Part shown: positions 25,285 through 36,203 of the stretch, in pieces
How the letters are laid out: the number at the start of each line of letters is the position of its first letter
How positions within the stretch are numbered: position 1 is the first letter of the stretch
NCBI RefSeq assembly: GCF_009604375.1
Contig: NZ_WEGH01000007.1
Span: 222,095-286,094, forward strand
DNA: 64,000 bases
Direction of reading: 5' to 3'
Origin: Actinomadura macrotermitis
Lineage (GTDB): Bacteria > Actinomycetota > Actinomycetes > Streptosporangiales > Streptosporangiaceae
Made by a program: the position numbers and the translations under genes
The notes under the pieces: model-generated
Told to the model about the DNA's origin: nothing
What the model saw: only the letters and a program-made list of their open reading frames with translations
Database searches by the model: none

Positions 25285-25923
25285 CTATCGCGAAGATCGC
25301 CCGGAGGCGCGCGCGGCGAGCATCGACTCCATCAGCGTGATCTCCGCGCGCTGCCCGTCGACCATGGTCTGCGCCAGCCGCCGGACCTGCGCCTGCTCGG
25401 TGCGGGCCAGCACGGCCCGGGCCATCTCCACGCCGGCCCGGTGGTGGGCGATCATCAGGCGCAGGAACAGCCGCTCGGCGTCGCGCCCCGACGCCGCCTG
25501 CAGCTCGCGCAGCTGCTGCGGCGTCGCCATCCCCGGCATCGAGTAGGCCCCGGCGGCCGCGCCGTGCCCGGCGTGGCCGCCCATCCAGCGCATCGGCCCG
25601 GCCGGGTCGGCCTTCGGCGCCCGCCAGGCGTCGAGCCAGGCCGTCATCATGCCGATCTGGGCCTGCTGGGTGGTGATGATGTCGAAGGCCAGGGTCCGGA
25701 CGGGTTCGTCCTGCGTGCGGTCCCGCACGAGGAACGACATCCGCACGGCCTGCGCGTGGTGGGTGCTCATGTCCCGGGCGAACCCCGCCTCCGGGCCGCC
25801 GGCGGCGGGCGCGCCGGAGCCGAGCAGCGGCCGGGCGAGCAGCAGGGCGCCGGCGGCGAGCGCCAGCACCGCGAGGACGGCGGTGACCCGCCGCCCGCGC
25901 GGTGCCGGCCCCGCCTGACTCAC
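25285..25923 (-). CDS. DUF305 membrane-anchored protein
   Basis: 212 residues with one N-terminal membrane helix (about 14-35) and an outside helical domain. The DUF305 hallmarks are FARDMSTHHAQAVRMS and LFLRLMIAHHRAGVEMA, each with paired histidines, and a histidine/glycine/methionine-rich loop (WMGGHAGHGAAAG...YSMPGM) that could bind metal. DUF305 proteins are often found near copper genes. Start GTG 25923 overlaps the stop of the DUF3105 gene (GTGA), so the two are translationally coupled. Confidence 0.88.
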   Translation of the reverse strand: MSQAGPAPRGRRVTAVLAVLALAAGALLLARPLLGSGAPAAGGPEAGFARDMSTHHAQAVRMSFLVRDRTQDEPVRTLAFDIITTQQAQIGMMTAWLDAWRAPKADPAGPMRWMGGHAGHGAAAGAYSMPGMATPQQLRELQAASGRDAERLFLRLMIAHHRAGVEMARAVLARTEQAQVRRLAQTMVDGQRAEITLMESMLAARASGRSSR

Positions 25924-26534
25924 GGGGTGTCCTTGGCGCCGGTGCACGCCGCGCCCGGCTCGGGCGTCTGCGGCCCCTTGACGTAGGCGAGCAGGAACTT
26001 GTTCACCCGGGGGTCGGACGCCTTGTCCACCTTCAGCTGCTTGCCCCACGCCGTCAGCGCGATCGGCTTGTCCAGGGCGGGGTAGGGGCTCATCAGCGAG
26101 TAGTCGGTGGCCTTGATCTTGGCGGCGAGCAGGTCCCGCTGGTCGGCCGGCAGGTCCGGCCGGTAGGCGACCCACACCGCGCCGTGCTCCAGCGCGTGCA
26201 CGGCGTTCTCGTCGCGCAGCGGCCGGTCGTAGACGCGGGCGTCGCAGTTCTGCCACATCGGGTCGTGCGCGCCGCCCATCGGCGGGCTGGAGTCGTACTT
26301 GACGGCGGCCTGGGTGTGGTCGCGGCCGAGGCCCTCCTTGCTCACCACGCCGGCGATGGAGGCGCCGTCGGCGGAGGAGGAGCGGCTCTGCAGGAAGGCG
26401 AAGGTGATCGCGACGGCGGCGGCGAGGCCGATCGCGGTGAAGAACACGATGCCGCCCCAGGGCGTCTGGCGCTGGGTCAGCGCGTTCTTCTTCTTGCTGT
26501 TCTTCTGGGCGCGCGTGCGGGCGCTTTTGGACAT
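25920..26534 (-). CDS. DUF3105 membrane-anchored protein
   Basis: 204 residues. A very basic cytoplasmic start is followed by a membrane helix (about 27-48) and an extracytoplasmic DUF3105 domain with SSPPMGGAHDPMWQNC, ALEHGAVWVAYRP and SPYPALDKPIALTAWG, where the conserved His, Met and Cys residues look like metal ligands. Function is unknown. ATG 26534 is preceded by GAGGGA. It is the upstream partner of the DUF305 gene. Confidence 0.88.
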   Translation of the reverse strand: MSKSARTRAQKNSKKKNALTQRQTPWGGIVFFTAIGLAAAVAITFAFLQSRSSSADGASIAGVVSKEGLGRDHTQAAVKYDSSPPMGGAHDPMWQNCDARVYDRPLRDENAVHALEHGAVWVAYRPDLPADQRDLLAAKIKATDYSLMSPYPALDKPIALTAWGKQLKVDKASDPRVNKFLLAYVKGPQTPEPGAACTGAKDTP

Positions 26535-26593
26535 GGGGGTTCCCTCTCAGGTGGTCGACGGCATGACGGGACGGCGGCCTCACGGCCGGCCCG

Positions 26594-27004
26594 TCACAGC
26601 CGGAGCACCTGGAGGGAGGACAGGGACGGGGGAGCGGGCCGGGACGGCGGGGGCAGCGCGAGCGTCCAGCCCGAGCGGGCCGGGACGCGGACGCGGGCCC
26701 GGTGCGGCCGGGCCGCCAGGGCGATCACCAGGAGGGTGAGCAGCACGGCCAGGCAGAGGCAGGCGTCCGCCGGGGCGAACGGCGCCGGATGCCCGGGGGC
26801 GGTCAGCGCGGGGCCGGTGACGGACGGGCCGTCCGACACGACGGCGGTGCCGCCCGAGGCGTCGTGCACCAGGTGGGCGGTGCAGAGCCGGACCGACGCA
26901 CTGTGCTCGAGGCCGTAGCTGAACAGCAGCCCGGCGACGACGAACAGCACCATGAGCAGGCCCGCCCGCCCATGGCGCCGCAACGACGCCGTCCCGAACC
27001 TCAT
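26594..27004 (-). CDS. Small membrane protein, DUF6153-like
   Basis: 136 residues. Two hydrophobic segments (about 14-30 and 80-96) flank a short loop with CTAHLVHDASGG, and the C-terminus is Pro/Ser-rich. The arrangement of LxxxGLEHSA, Cys, His and the second ACLCLAVLL helix resembles DUF6153 proteins of streptomycetes; recall only. ATG 27004 has GGGAG upstream. It is 59 bases before the DUF3105 gene on the same strand, so the three exported or membrane proteins likely form one operon. Confidence 0.6.
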   Translation of the reverse strand: MRFGTASLRRHGRAGLLMVLFVVAGLLFSYGLEHSASVRLCTAHLVHDASGGTAVVSDGPSVTGPALTAPGHPAPFAPADACLCLAVLLTLLVIALAARPHRARVRVPARSGWTLALPPPSRPAPPSLSSLQVLRL

Positions 27005-27106
27005 CAAGCTCCCGAAAATCGGTCTCCGCGCGTCATCAACGCGCGTACCCCGAGGATAGGTTCCCGCCCGGACCGGAATGTCGGCGCGGAGGGATAGTGT
27101 CGGAGC

Positions 27107-28525
27107 GTGACCAGCTGGAATGACGCGGGCCAGGCGGAGGGCCTGTTCGACGATCCGGCGGGCGCGCCTCCCCGGCCCCCCGCTCCCTCCGCCGCGCCGC
27201 CGTCCCCGCCGAAGGGCACCGACCCGCTCGCGGTGCGGATGCGCCCGCGCGGCCTGGACGAGGTCGTCGGGCAGGGCCACCTGCTCGGCCCCGGCACCCC
27301 GATCCGCCAGCTCGTCGAGCGCGACGTGCCCATGTCGCTGCTGCTGTGGGGGCCGCCCGGCACCGGCAAGACCACCCTGGCGACCGTGGTGAGCCGGGTC
27401 ACCGAGCGCCGCTTCGTGGAGATCTCCGCGGTCAGCGACGGCGTCAAGCGGGTCCGCGCCGAGATCGACCTGGCCCGCCGCGAGCTCGGCATGAGCGGCC
27501 GGCAGACGGTGCTGTTCGTCGACGAGGTGCACCGCTTCAACAAGGCCCAGCAGGACGCGCTGCTGCCCGCGGTGGAGAACCGCTGGGTCTCCTTCATCGG
27601 CGCCACCACCGAGAACCCGTTCTTCTCGGTGATCAGCCCGCTGCTGTCGCGGTCGCTGCTGCTCACCCTGGAGCCGCTCGGCGAGGACGACCTGCGCGAG
27701 GTGATCCGCCGCGCCCTCGCCGACGAGCGCGGCCTGAACGGCGCGGTGGCGCTGGACGCCGCCGCCGAGGACCACCTGGTCCGGCTGGCGGGCGGCGACG
27801 CCCGGCGCACCCTCACCTACCTGGAGGCCGCCGCGCTGGTGGCCCCCGAGGGCGCGCCGATCGACGTGGACGTGCTGGAGAAGGCCGTCGACCGCGCCGC
27901 GGTCCGCTACGACCGCGAGGGCGACCAGCACTACGACGTCACCAGCGCGTTCATCAAGAGCATCCGGGGCAGCGACGTGGACGCCGCGCTGCACTACCTG
28001 GCCCGCATGATCGAGGCGGGCGAGGACCCGCGGTTCATCGCCCGGCGGCTGATCGTGCACGCCAGCGAGGACATCGGGATGGCCGACCCGACCGCGCTGC
28101 AGACCGCGGTCGCCGCCGCCCAGGCGGTGGAGTTCGTCGGGCTGCCCGAGGCCCGCATCAACCTGGCGCAGGCGGTCGTCCACCTGGCGCTGGCCCCCAA
28201 GTCCAACGCGGTGATCACGGCGGTGGACGAGGCGATCGGCGACGTCCGCAAGGGCCTGGTCGGCCCGGTCCCCGGGCACTTGCGCGACGCGCACTACGCG
28301 GGCGCGGCCCGCGTCGGGCACGGCAAGGGCTACCTGTACGCGCACAACCACCCCGGCGGGGTGGTGCGGCAGCAGTACGCGCCCGACGCGGTGCACGGCC
28401 GCGAGTACTACCGCCCGACCACCTACGGCGCCGAGGCGCGGTTCACCGAGGTGCTGGCCCGGATCAGGTCGGTGCTGCGGCCGCCGGACGGCCGCCGCCG
28501 CGAGGGCGGCGCGAAGAAGGGGTGA
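27107..28525 (+). CDS. rarA: Replication-associated recombination protein A (MgsA/RarA AAA+ ATPase)
   Basis: 472-residue AAA+ clamp-loader-like ATPase that acts at stalled forks. Walker A is GPPGTGKTT, Walker B LFVDEVHRFNKAQQD, sensor 1 GATTENPFF, and the C-terminal domain (SAFIKSIRGSDVDAALHYLARM and the EDIGMADP block) is the MgsA C-terminal fold. A proline-rich N-terminal tail of about 45 residues precedes the core. TAGTGT at 27095-27100 ends six bases before GTG 27107, suggesting a leaderless transcript. Confidence 0.94.
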   Translation: MTSWNDAGQAEGLFDDPAGAPPRPPAPSAAPPSPPKGTDPLAVRMRPRGLDEVVGQGHLLGPGTPIRQLVERDVPMSLLLWGPPGTGKTTLATVVSRVTERRFVEISAVSDGVKRVRAEIDLARRELGMSGRQTVLFVDEVHRFNKAQQDALLPAVENRWVSFIGATTENPFFSVISPLLSRSLLLTLEPLGEDDLREVIRRALADERGLNGAVALDAAAEDHLVRLAGGDARRTLTYLEAAALVAPEGAPIDVDVLEKAVDRAAVRYDREGDQHYDVTSAFIKSIRGSDVDAALHYLARMIEAGEDPRFIARRLIVHASEDIGMADPTALQTAVAAAQAVEFVGLPEARINLAQAVVHLALAPKSNAVITAVDEAIGDVRKGLVGPVPGHLRDAHYAGAARVGHGKGYLYAHNHPGGVVRQQYAPDAVHGREYYRPTTYGAEARFTEVLARIRSVLRPPDGRRREGGAKKG

Positions 28526-28631
28526 CCACCCGGTCTCCCGGCGCCGCCGCTCCACCCGCGGCGGGCCCGCGAGCGATAGCCTGCACTCGGACGGTCCCGG
28601 CCCGCGCCGGCGGCCACCCCGGGGACGAACC

Positions 28632-28649
28632 GCCCGCCGCGGGCTTTTT
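28632..28649 (+). terminator. Short T-tailed hairpin upstream of the DUF948 gene
   Basis: Five-base-pair stem (28632-28636 with 28640-28644), three-base loop and TTTTT. It probably ends rarA transcription. Otherwise the 209-base gap shows only a candidate -10 TAGGGT at 28681-28686. Confidence 0.45.
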
Positions 28650-28734
28650 CCGGCTCGCGTTCGCGGGCTCGCGCCCACGGTAGGGTCTGTCACCAACGTC
28701 CGGCCCGAGTCGACACAGCGAACGGAAAGCCCTG

Positions 28735-29145
28735 ATGCTCACTGGTGGACAGCTAGCAGGTCTCATCGTGGCCGTGTTCTGGGCGGTGCTGGTCTCCTTC
28801 CTCGCCTTCACCCTGCTCAGGCTCGCCCGGCTGCTGGACGAGGCCGGCAAGGTCGTGCACGACCTCGGCGAGCAGGCCGGGCCGCTGCTGGAGGACATGA
28901 ACCGCACGATGCGCCGCGCCAACGAACAGCTCGGCCGCACCGACGTGATCACCAAGCAGGTCGCCGGGGTCACCCAGAACGTGTCCGCCGTCACCACCGT
29001 GATGACCTCGGTGGTGGGCGGGCCGCTGGTGAAGGCCGCCGCGTTCTCCTACGGCGTGCGCAAGGCCCTCGGCGGCAACGGCGGCGCCGGCGCCCCGGAC
29101 CGCCCGCAGCTCCCCGCCCGCCAGACCGGGAAGGGGCGCAAGTGA
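28735..29145 (+). CDS. DUF948 membrane protein
   Basis: 136 residues. One N-terminal membrane helix (about 8-29) is followed by an amphipathic helical region with EAGKVVHDLGEQAGPLLEDMN and TKQVAGVTQNVSAVTTV, typical of DUF948, and a second hydrophobic patch PLVKAAAFSYGV. The family is found in Gram-positive bacteria and has no assigned function. It precedes the DUF6167 gene and alaS; this trio is commonly kept together in actinomycetes. Confidence 0.85.
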   Translation: MLTGGQLAGLIVAVFWAVLVSFLAFTLLRLARLLDEAGKVVHDLGEQAGPLLEDMNRTMRRANEQLGRTDVITKQVAGVTQNVSAVTTVMTSVVGGPLVKAAAFSYGVRKALGGNGGAGAPDRPQLPARQTGKGRK

Positions 29146-29188
29146 GCACCGGAAAACGGCTCGCCAAGGCGACGGAGGGCGGGAGACG

Positions 29189-29503
29189 ATGAAGCGCCTG
29201 TTCTGGCTGTCGGTCGGCGCCGGCGCCGGGGTGTACGCCACCAACCGCGTCAAGCGCAAGGTGACGCGGATCGCGCAGGCCTGGTCGCCCGAGGGCGTCG
29301 CGGCCCGCGCCGTCACCACCGGGCAGAGCACCGGCCGGCGGCTGAGGTACTTCGCCGCCGACGTGCGCACCGAGATGCGGGCGCGCGAGGCCGAACTGCG
29401 CGAGGCGGTCCGGATGGACCAGGCCCCGCCCGAGGTCGACGGGCCCCGCCGCCGGGTCCTGAAGGCCCGCTACACCATCATCGACGACAAGGATGGCCAC
29501 TGA
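29189..29503 (+). CDS. DUF6167-like small membrane-associated protein
   Basis: 104 residues starting MKRLFWLSVGAGAGVYATNRVKRK, a single short membrane or peripheral helix followed by basic residues, and ending in a charged helix and the conserved-looking tail ARYTIIDDKDGH. This resembles the DUF6167 proteins found just upstream of alaS in streptomycetes. Function unknown. It ends two bases before alaS. Confidence 0.75.
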   Translation: MKRLFWLSVGAGAGVYATNRVKRKVTRIAQAWSPEGVAARAVTTGQSTGRRLRYFAADVRTEMRAREAELREAVRMDQAPPEVDGPRRRVLKARYTIIDDKDGH

Positions 29504-29505
29504 TC

Positions 29506-32171
<2,666 letters not shown>

Positions 32172-32175
<4 letters not shown>

Positions 32176-32324
32176 GCGAGCAGTCCGTGCGGAGTGAGGC
32201 CATGAGGCCCGTGAGGCGCGCGGCGCCTGCTGGGCTGAGGAGCGCAGGGAGCCTGCGACCGGAGCGACGAGGGAAGCCGGTGCCGAAGAAGCGCGCCGAA
32301 CCGCTGAGCGGAGCGAGGCCATGA
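32172..32324 (+). CDS. Possible 50-residue basic ORF bridging alaS and ruvX
   Basis: A GTG at 32172 overlaps the alaS stop (GTGA), and the frame runs 50 codons to a TGA at 32322-32324 that overlaps the ruvX ATG (ATGA). The product would be arginine-rich (MSEQSVRSEAMRPVRRAAP start) with no recognised domain. The DNA holds near-repeats: GGAGTGAGGCCATGAGG at 32190-32206 and GGAGCGAGGCCATGAGG at 32310-32326. It may be a real coupling ORF or merely a repeat-derived spacer that happens to stay open. Confidence 0.3.
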
Positions 32325-32779
32325 GGCAGGGCGTCCGGCTCGGGGTGGATGTGGGCAGTGTCCGCATCGGGGTGGCGCGCAGCGACCCGGGCGGGATCCT
32401 CGCCTCGCCCCTGGAGACCGTGAAGAGCGGCAAGGGGGACATCGACCGGCTGGTCGCGCTCGTCGCCGAGCACGAGGCCGTCGAGGTGGTCGTGGGGCTG
32501 CCGACGTCGCTGTCGGGCCGGGAGGGCCCGGCGGCGAAGTCGGCGCGCCGGTTCGCGGGGTGGCTGGCCGGCCGGCTGCCGCCCGGGACGGTCCGGCTGT
32601 ACGACGAGCGGCTCACCACCGTGACCGCCGAGAGCGGCCTGCGGGCCGGCGGGGTGCACGGCCAGGCGCGCCGCAAGGTGGTCGACCAGGCCGCCGCGGC
32701 GGTGCTGCTCCAGGCGGCGCTCGACGGCGAGCGGTCGACGGGACGCCCCGCAGGCGAGATCGTCCGAGGAAGCGCATGA
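32321..32779 (+). CDS. ruvX: Putative pre-16S rRNA nuclease (YqgF/RuvX)
   Basis: 152-residue RNase H-like fold. LGVDVGSVRIGVARSD carries the first catalytic aspartate, VVVGLPTSLSG and YDERLTTVTAE follow, and VDQAAAAVLLQAAL supplies the last acidic residue. E. coli YqgF matures the 5' end of 16S rRNA. ATG 32321 overlaps the short upstream frame; its stop overlaps mltG (ATGA). Confidence 0.93.
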   Translation: MRQGVRLGVDVGSVRIGVARSDPGGILASPLETVKSGKGDIDRLVALVAEHEAVEVVVGLPTSLSGREGPAAKSARRFAGWLAGRLPPGTVRLYDERLTTVTAESGLRAGGVHGQARRKVVDQAAAAVLLQAALDGERSTGRPAGEIVRGSA

Positions 32780-33936
32780 GTGATCTGGATCTGTTCGCTG
32801 AGCCGGGCGGCCGGGGCGGGCCGCAGGCCGAGGAGCCGCTGTCGCGCCGCGCCCAGCGCCGCAACCGCAGGAAGCAGCAGCGGCGGCGCCGCAAGGGCAG
32901 CGCGGCGTTCCTGTTCGCGCTCGCCTTCATCGTGGCGGTCTTCGGGACCGCCGGGGTGTTCGGCTTCGCCTGGCTGGACAACCGGATGCACCCGCCGGAC
33001 TACTCCGGTCCGGGCGCGGGCAACGTGTCCGTCCAGATCAAGGAGGGCGCGACCGGCGCGAGCATCGCGACCACGCTGCAGGAGCACGACGTGGTCAAGA
33101 GCGTGCGCGGGTTCATGAAGGTGTACGCCAAGGAGACGCGGGCGTCCAGCATCCAGCCGGGCTACTACCAGATGCGGCTGCGGATGTCGTCCCAGGCGGC
33201 GATGGCGATGCTGCTCGACCCGAGGTCGCGGGCGGGCAGCCAGATCATCATCCCCGAGGGGCAGCGGGCGTACGAGATCTACGCGCTGATGTCGAAGAAG
33301 ACCGGCATCCCGGTGCGCACCTTCGAGAACGCGGCCAAGAACCGGCGCGCGCTCGGGCTGCCGTCGTACGCGCAGAGCGTCGAGGGGTACCTGTACCCGG
33401 GCCGGTACGACCTCAGCCCGAACGCGACGGCGCCGCAGATCCTCAAGCAGATGGTGGCGCGCTACAACCAGGAGGCGGCGAGCACCGGCCTGGAGGCCAA
33501 GGCCAGGGCGGCGCACCTCAGCCCGGCCGCCCTGGTCAACCTGGCCAGCCTGATCCAGGCCGAGGGCGGCAAGCCCGAGGACCTGCCCAAGATCTCCCGG
33601 GTGCTCTACAACCGGATCAAGGCCGGCATGCCGTTCGGCTTCGACACCACGATCCTGTACTACCTCAAGAAGCGCACGCTGACGGTCACCGAGCAGGAGA
33701 CCAAGATCCAGACCCCGTGGAACACCTACATCAACAAGGGGCTGCCGCCCGGGCCGATCTGCAACCCCGGCCCGGACGCGATCGAGGCGGCGCTGAAGCC
33801 CGAGAACGGGGACTGGCTGTACTTCGTGGCGACGGACCCGTCCCGCAAGATCACCAAGTTCGCCTCCACCGAGGACGAGCGCAAGCGGCTCGTGGCGGAG
33901 TTCCGCGCCTGGCAGAAGGCGCACCCCGGCAACTGA
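32776..33936 (+). CDS. mltG: Endolytic murein transglycosylase MltG
   Basis: 386 residues. A basic, arginine-rich cytoplasmic start is followed by one membrane helix (about 44-66), a LysM-like subdomain and the YceG/MltG catalytic domain. The catalytic glutamate is in LASLIQAEGGKPEDLPKI, followed by RVLYNRIKAGMPFGFD and PWNTYINKGLPPGPICNPG. It cleaves nascent glycan strands near the membrane. ATG 32776 overlaps the ruvX stop. Confidence 0.94.
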   Translation: MSDLDLFAEPGGRGGPQAEEPLSRRAQRRNRRKQQRRRRKGSAAFLFALAFIVAVFGTAGVFGFAWLDNRMHPPDYSGPGAGNVSVQIKEGATGASIATTLQEHDVVKSVRGFMKVYAKETRASSIQPGYYQMRLRMSSQAAMAMLLDPRSRAGSQIIIPEGQRAYEIYALMSKKTGIPVRTFENAAKNRRALGLPSYAQSVEGYLYPGRYDLSPNATAPQILKQMVARYNQEAASTGLEAKARAAHLSPAALVNLASLIQAEGGKPEDLPKISRVLYNRIKAGMPFGFDTTILYYLKKRTLTVTEQETKIQTPWNTYINKGLPPGPICNPGPDAIEAALKPENGDWLYFVATDPSRKITKFASTEDERKRLVAEFRAWQKAHPGN

Positions 33937-34019
33937 CCCGGGGCATGGCACGACGATGACGGCGCCGGCGCGGCGGGGACGGTCCCGCCGCGCCGGCGCG
34001 GTCGCAAGGAGTGGATCAG

Positions 34020-34838
34020 GTGGCACGGCGCGCGGCGGTCCTCGGATCGCCGATCACCCATTCGCTGTCGCCGGTGCTGCACCGGGCGGCGTACGCGGCG
34101 ATGGGCCTGGACGAGTGGTCCTACGAGGCGTTCGAGGTGGACGAGGCGGGCCTGGCGCCCTTCCTGGACGGCCTCGGCGGCGACTGGGCGGGGCTGTCGC
34201 TGACGATGCCGCTGAAGCGCGAGGCGCTGAAGCTGGCCGACAGCGTCTCGGACCTGGCCGCCGCGGTCGGCGGCGCCAACACCCTGCTGCTGCGCGACGG
34301 CCGCCGCCACGCCGACAACACCGACGTGCACGGCATCGTCGCGGCGCTCACCGAGGCGGGCCTCGGCGCCCCGGCGTCCGCGCTGGTGCTCGGCGGCGGC
34401 GCCACGGCGGCGTCGGCGTTCGCCGCGCTGGCCCGGCTCGGGCTGACCGAGGCGGGCCTGGCGGTGCGCAGCCCCGAGCGGGCGGCCGAAGCGGTCGAGG
34501 TGGGCCGGCGCCTCGGCCTGGAGGTGCGGGTCGGCACCCTGGCGGAGGTCGCCGGCCGCCTGGACGTGGACCTGGTGGTGTCCACGCTGCCGGGCACCGC
34601 GGCGGACGCGTTCGCCGGGCCGGTCGCGGCGTCGCGGGCCGCGCTGTTCGACGTGGTGTACGCGCCCTGGCCGACGACGCTGGCGGCGGCGGTGGCGGCC
34701 CGCGGCGGCACCGTGGTCGGCGGGTTCGCGATGCTGCTGCACCAGGCGGTGCGGCAGGTCGCCCTGATGACCGGGCGCGACGACGTGCCCGTCGAGGCGA
34801 TGCGCGCGGCGGGCGAGGCCGAGCTCAGCCGGCGGTAG
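34020..34838 (+). CDS. aroE: Shikimate dehydrogenase (AroE family)
   Basis: 272 residues. The substrate-binding half has GSPITHSLSPVLHRAAY and LSLTMPLKREAL (catalytic Lys in the latter), with GGANTLL and DNTDVHGI; the NADP half has LVLGGGATAASAFAAL. GTG 34020 is preferred to 34011 because AAGGAG then sits eight bases away rather than touching the codon. Converts dehydroshikimate to shikimate with NADPH. In many relatives aroC, aroK and aroB come next; here the order is broken by the minus-strand gene, whose 3' end overlaps this one by 14 bases. Confidence 0.92.
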   Translation: MARRAAVLGSPITHSLSPVLHRAAYAAMGLDEWSYEAFEVDEAGLAPFLDGLGGDWAGLSLTMPLKREALKLADSVSDLAAAVGGANTLLLRDGRRHADNTDVHGIVAALTEAGLGAPASALVLGGGATAASAFAALARLGLTEAGLAVRSPERAAEAVEVGRRLGLEVRVGTLAEVAGRLDVDLVVSTLPGTAADAFAGPVAASRAALFDVVYAPWPTTLAAAVAARGGTVVGGFAMLLHQAVRQVALMTGRDDVPVEAMRAAGEAELSRR

Positions 34839-36111
34839 GCGGGCGCGGCACGCGGCGGCGCTTGGCGGCCTCGTGCACGGTGGTCAGCGCCATCGGCAGG
34901 ATCACGCTCAGCCAGAAGTCGCGCCACGCCCAGGTGCCGGTCGCGACGCCGGTGAGGCTGGCGAGGGCGATCAGCCCGAAGGCGGCGGCGGCCCAGTGCC
35001 GGCGCAGCGCGGCCAGCGGGTCGCGGCGCGGCGGGGCCGGCAGCAGCGCGGCCAGCGGCCGGCCGCGGGCGTGCGCGTGCTGCACCACCGTCGCGTCCGG
35101 CAGCCAGTGCACGATGCCGTCCGGCTGCACCAGGGGGTGCCGGGCCAGGTCGATCAGGGCGGCGAGCCGCCACCACAGCGTCCACAGCGAGGGGTGGCCG
35201 TCGGCGGGGTGCCCGTCGCGGCGCGGGTCGGTCACCTCGGCGCGGGCGAGGGTGGCGAACGCGCGGCCGACCAGCGGGCCGGGGACGCCGCGCGGGTCGC
35301 GCAGCAGCGCCGACACCGCGAGCGGCAGCCCGTAGTGCCAGAGGGCGAGCCGCCACACCGGGCGGCCGGCGGCCCCCTGCGGGGAGACGTCGTAGGTCTC
35401 GATCCAGGTGTGGCCGTCCTCGGGGTCCAGGTTCGCGCGCAGCCAGTCGTAGGCGGCGAGCAGCCGTTCGTCGCGCAGCCAGGGCCGCGTCTCGGCGAGG
35501 GTGAGCAGCGCGAACGCGGTGTGGGTGACGGTCGGCCGGGCGGCCGGGACCGGGCCCCAGCCGGGCCGGTAGGTGGTCCGGTCGGCCAGCAGCCACTCCA
35601 CCCCGCGGTCCACGGCCGGCTCGGCCGGGTTCAGCTGGGCGAGGGCGCGCAGCGCCAGGCAGGTGAGCCAGGTGCGCGACGGGCAGCCCGGGAGCGAGCC
35701 CCAGCCGCCGTCGGGGTTCTGGCCGGCCAGCAGCCAGCGGTGCGCGGCGTGCAGGTCGGGGGCGCCGGGCCGCAGGTCGCAGCGGGCGCGGGCGAGGAAC
35801 CGGGCGATCCACGCGGTCGCCTCCACCACAGGCAGGCCGAGGCTGGTCTTGGTCGCCCAGCCGCCGTCCGCGTGCTGGCGGGCGGCGAGCAGGGCGAGGC
35901 CCTCGTCCAGGTGCTCGTAGGGGCGCTCGGCCTCCACGAAGGCCGACAGCCCGAGCGCGGTCGCGGTCGAGCCCGGTTCGGGCCGGGTCAGTTCGTGGTA
36001 CCAGCCGCCGCCCTCGGCGGGGGCGGGCGTGTACGCCTCGCGCAGCACGTCCAGGGACTCGGCCAGGCGCCGGGCGAGCACGGTCAGATCGATCGAGGGG
36101 GAATTGTTCAT
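34825..36111 (-). CDS. Prenyltransferase/squalene-oxidase repeat protein with C-terminal membrane segment
   Basis: 428 residues. The first ~330 are alpha-barrel repeats of the squalene cyclase type, seen as DGGWATKTSLGLPVVEATAW, NPDGGWGSLPGCPSRTWLTC and RPGWGPVPAARPTVTHTAFA. No DxDD or other cyclase acid motif is visible, so enzymatic cyclisation is doubtful. The last ~60 residues contain two hydrophobic stretches (AAAAFGLIALASLTGVATGT and the following FWLSVILPMALTTV), which would tether it to the membrane. ATG 36111 is the likely start; a GTG at 36174 would extend it by 21 residues. Divergent from the HIT gene. Function unknown. Confidence 0.72.
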   Translation of the reverse strand: MNNSPSIDLTVLARRLAESLDVLREAYTPAPAEGGGWYHELTRPEPGSTATALGLSAFVEAERPYEHLDEGLALLAARQHADGGWATKTSLGLPVVEATAWIARFLARARCDLRPGAPDLHAAHRWLLAGQNPDGGWGSLPGCPSRTWLTCLALRALAQLNPAEPAVDRGVEWLLADRTTYRPGWGPVPAARPTVTHTAFALLTLAETRPWLRDERLLAAYDWLRANLDPEDGHTWIETYDVSPQGAAGRPVWRLALWHYGLPLAVSALLRDPRGVPGPLVGRAFATLARAEVTDPRRDGHPADGHPSLWTLWWRLAALIDLARHPLVQPDGIVHWLPDATVVQHAHARGRPLAALLPAPPRRDPLAALRRHWAAAAFGLIALASLTGVATGTWAWRDFWLSVILPMALTTVHEAAKRRRVPRPPTAG

Positions 36112-36203
36112 GGGGAGCCGCCTTCTAGGAGATATGTGCCCGTTTAGGCGGATTTTGCACGCGGGAACGGGCACGCTCCGTAAGGGAACCGCGGAGGAGA
36201 CCG

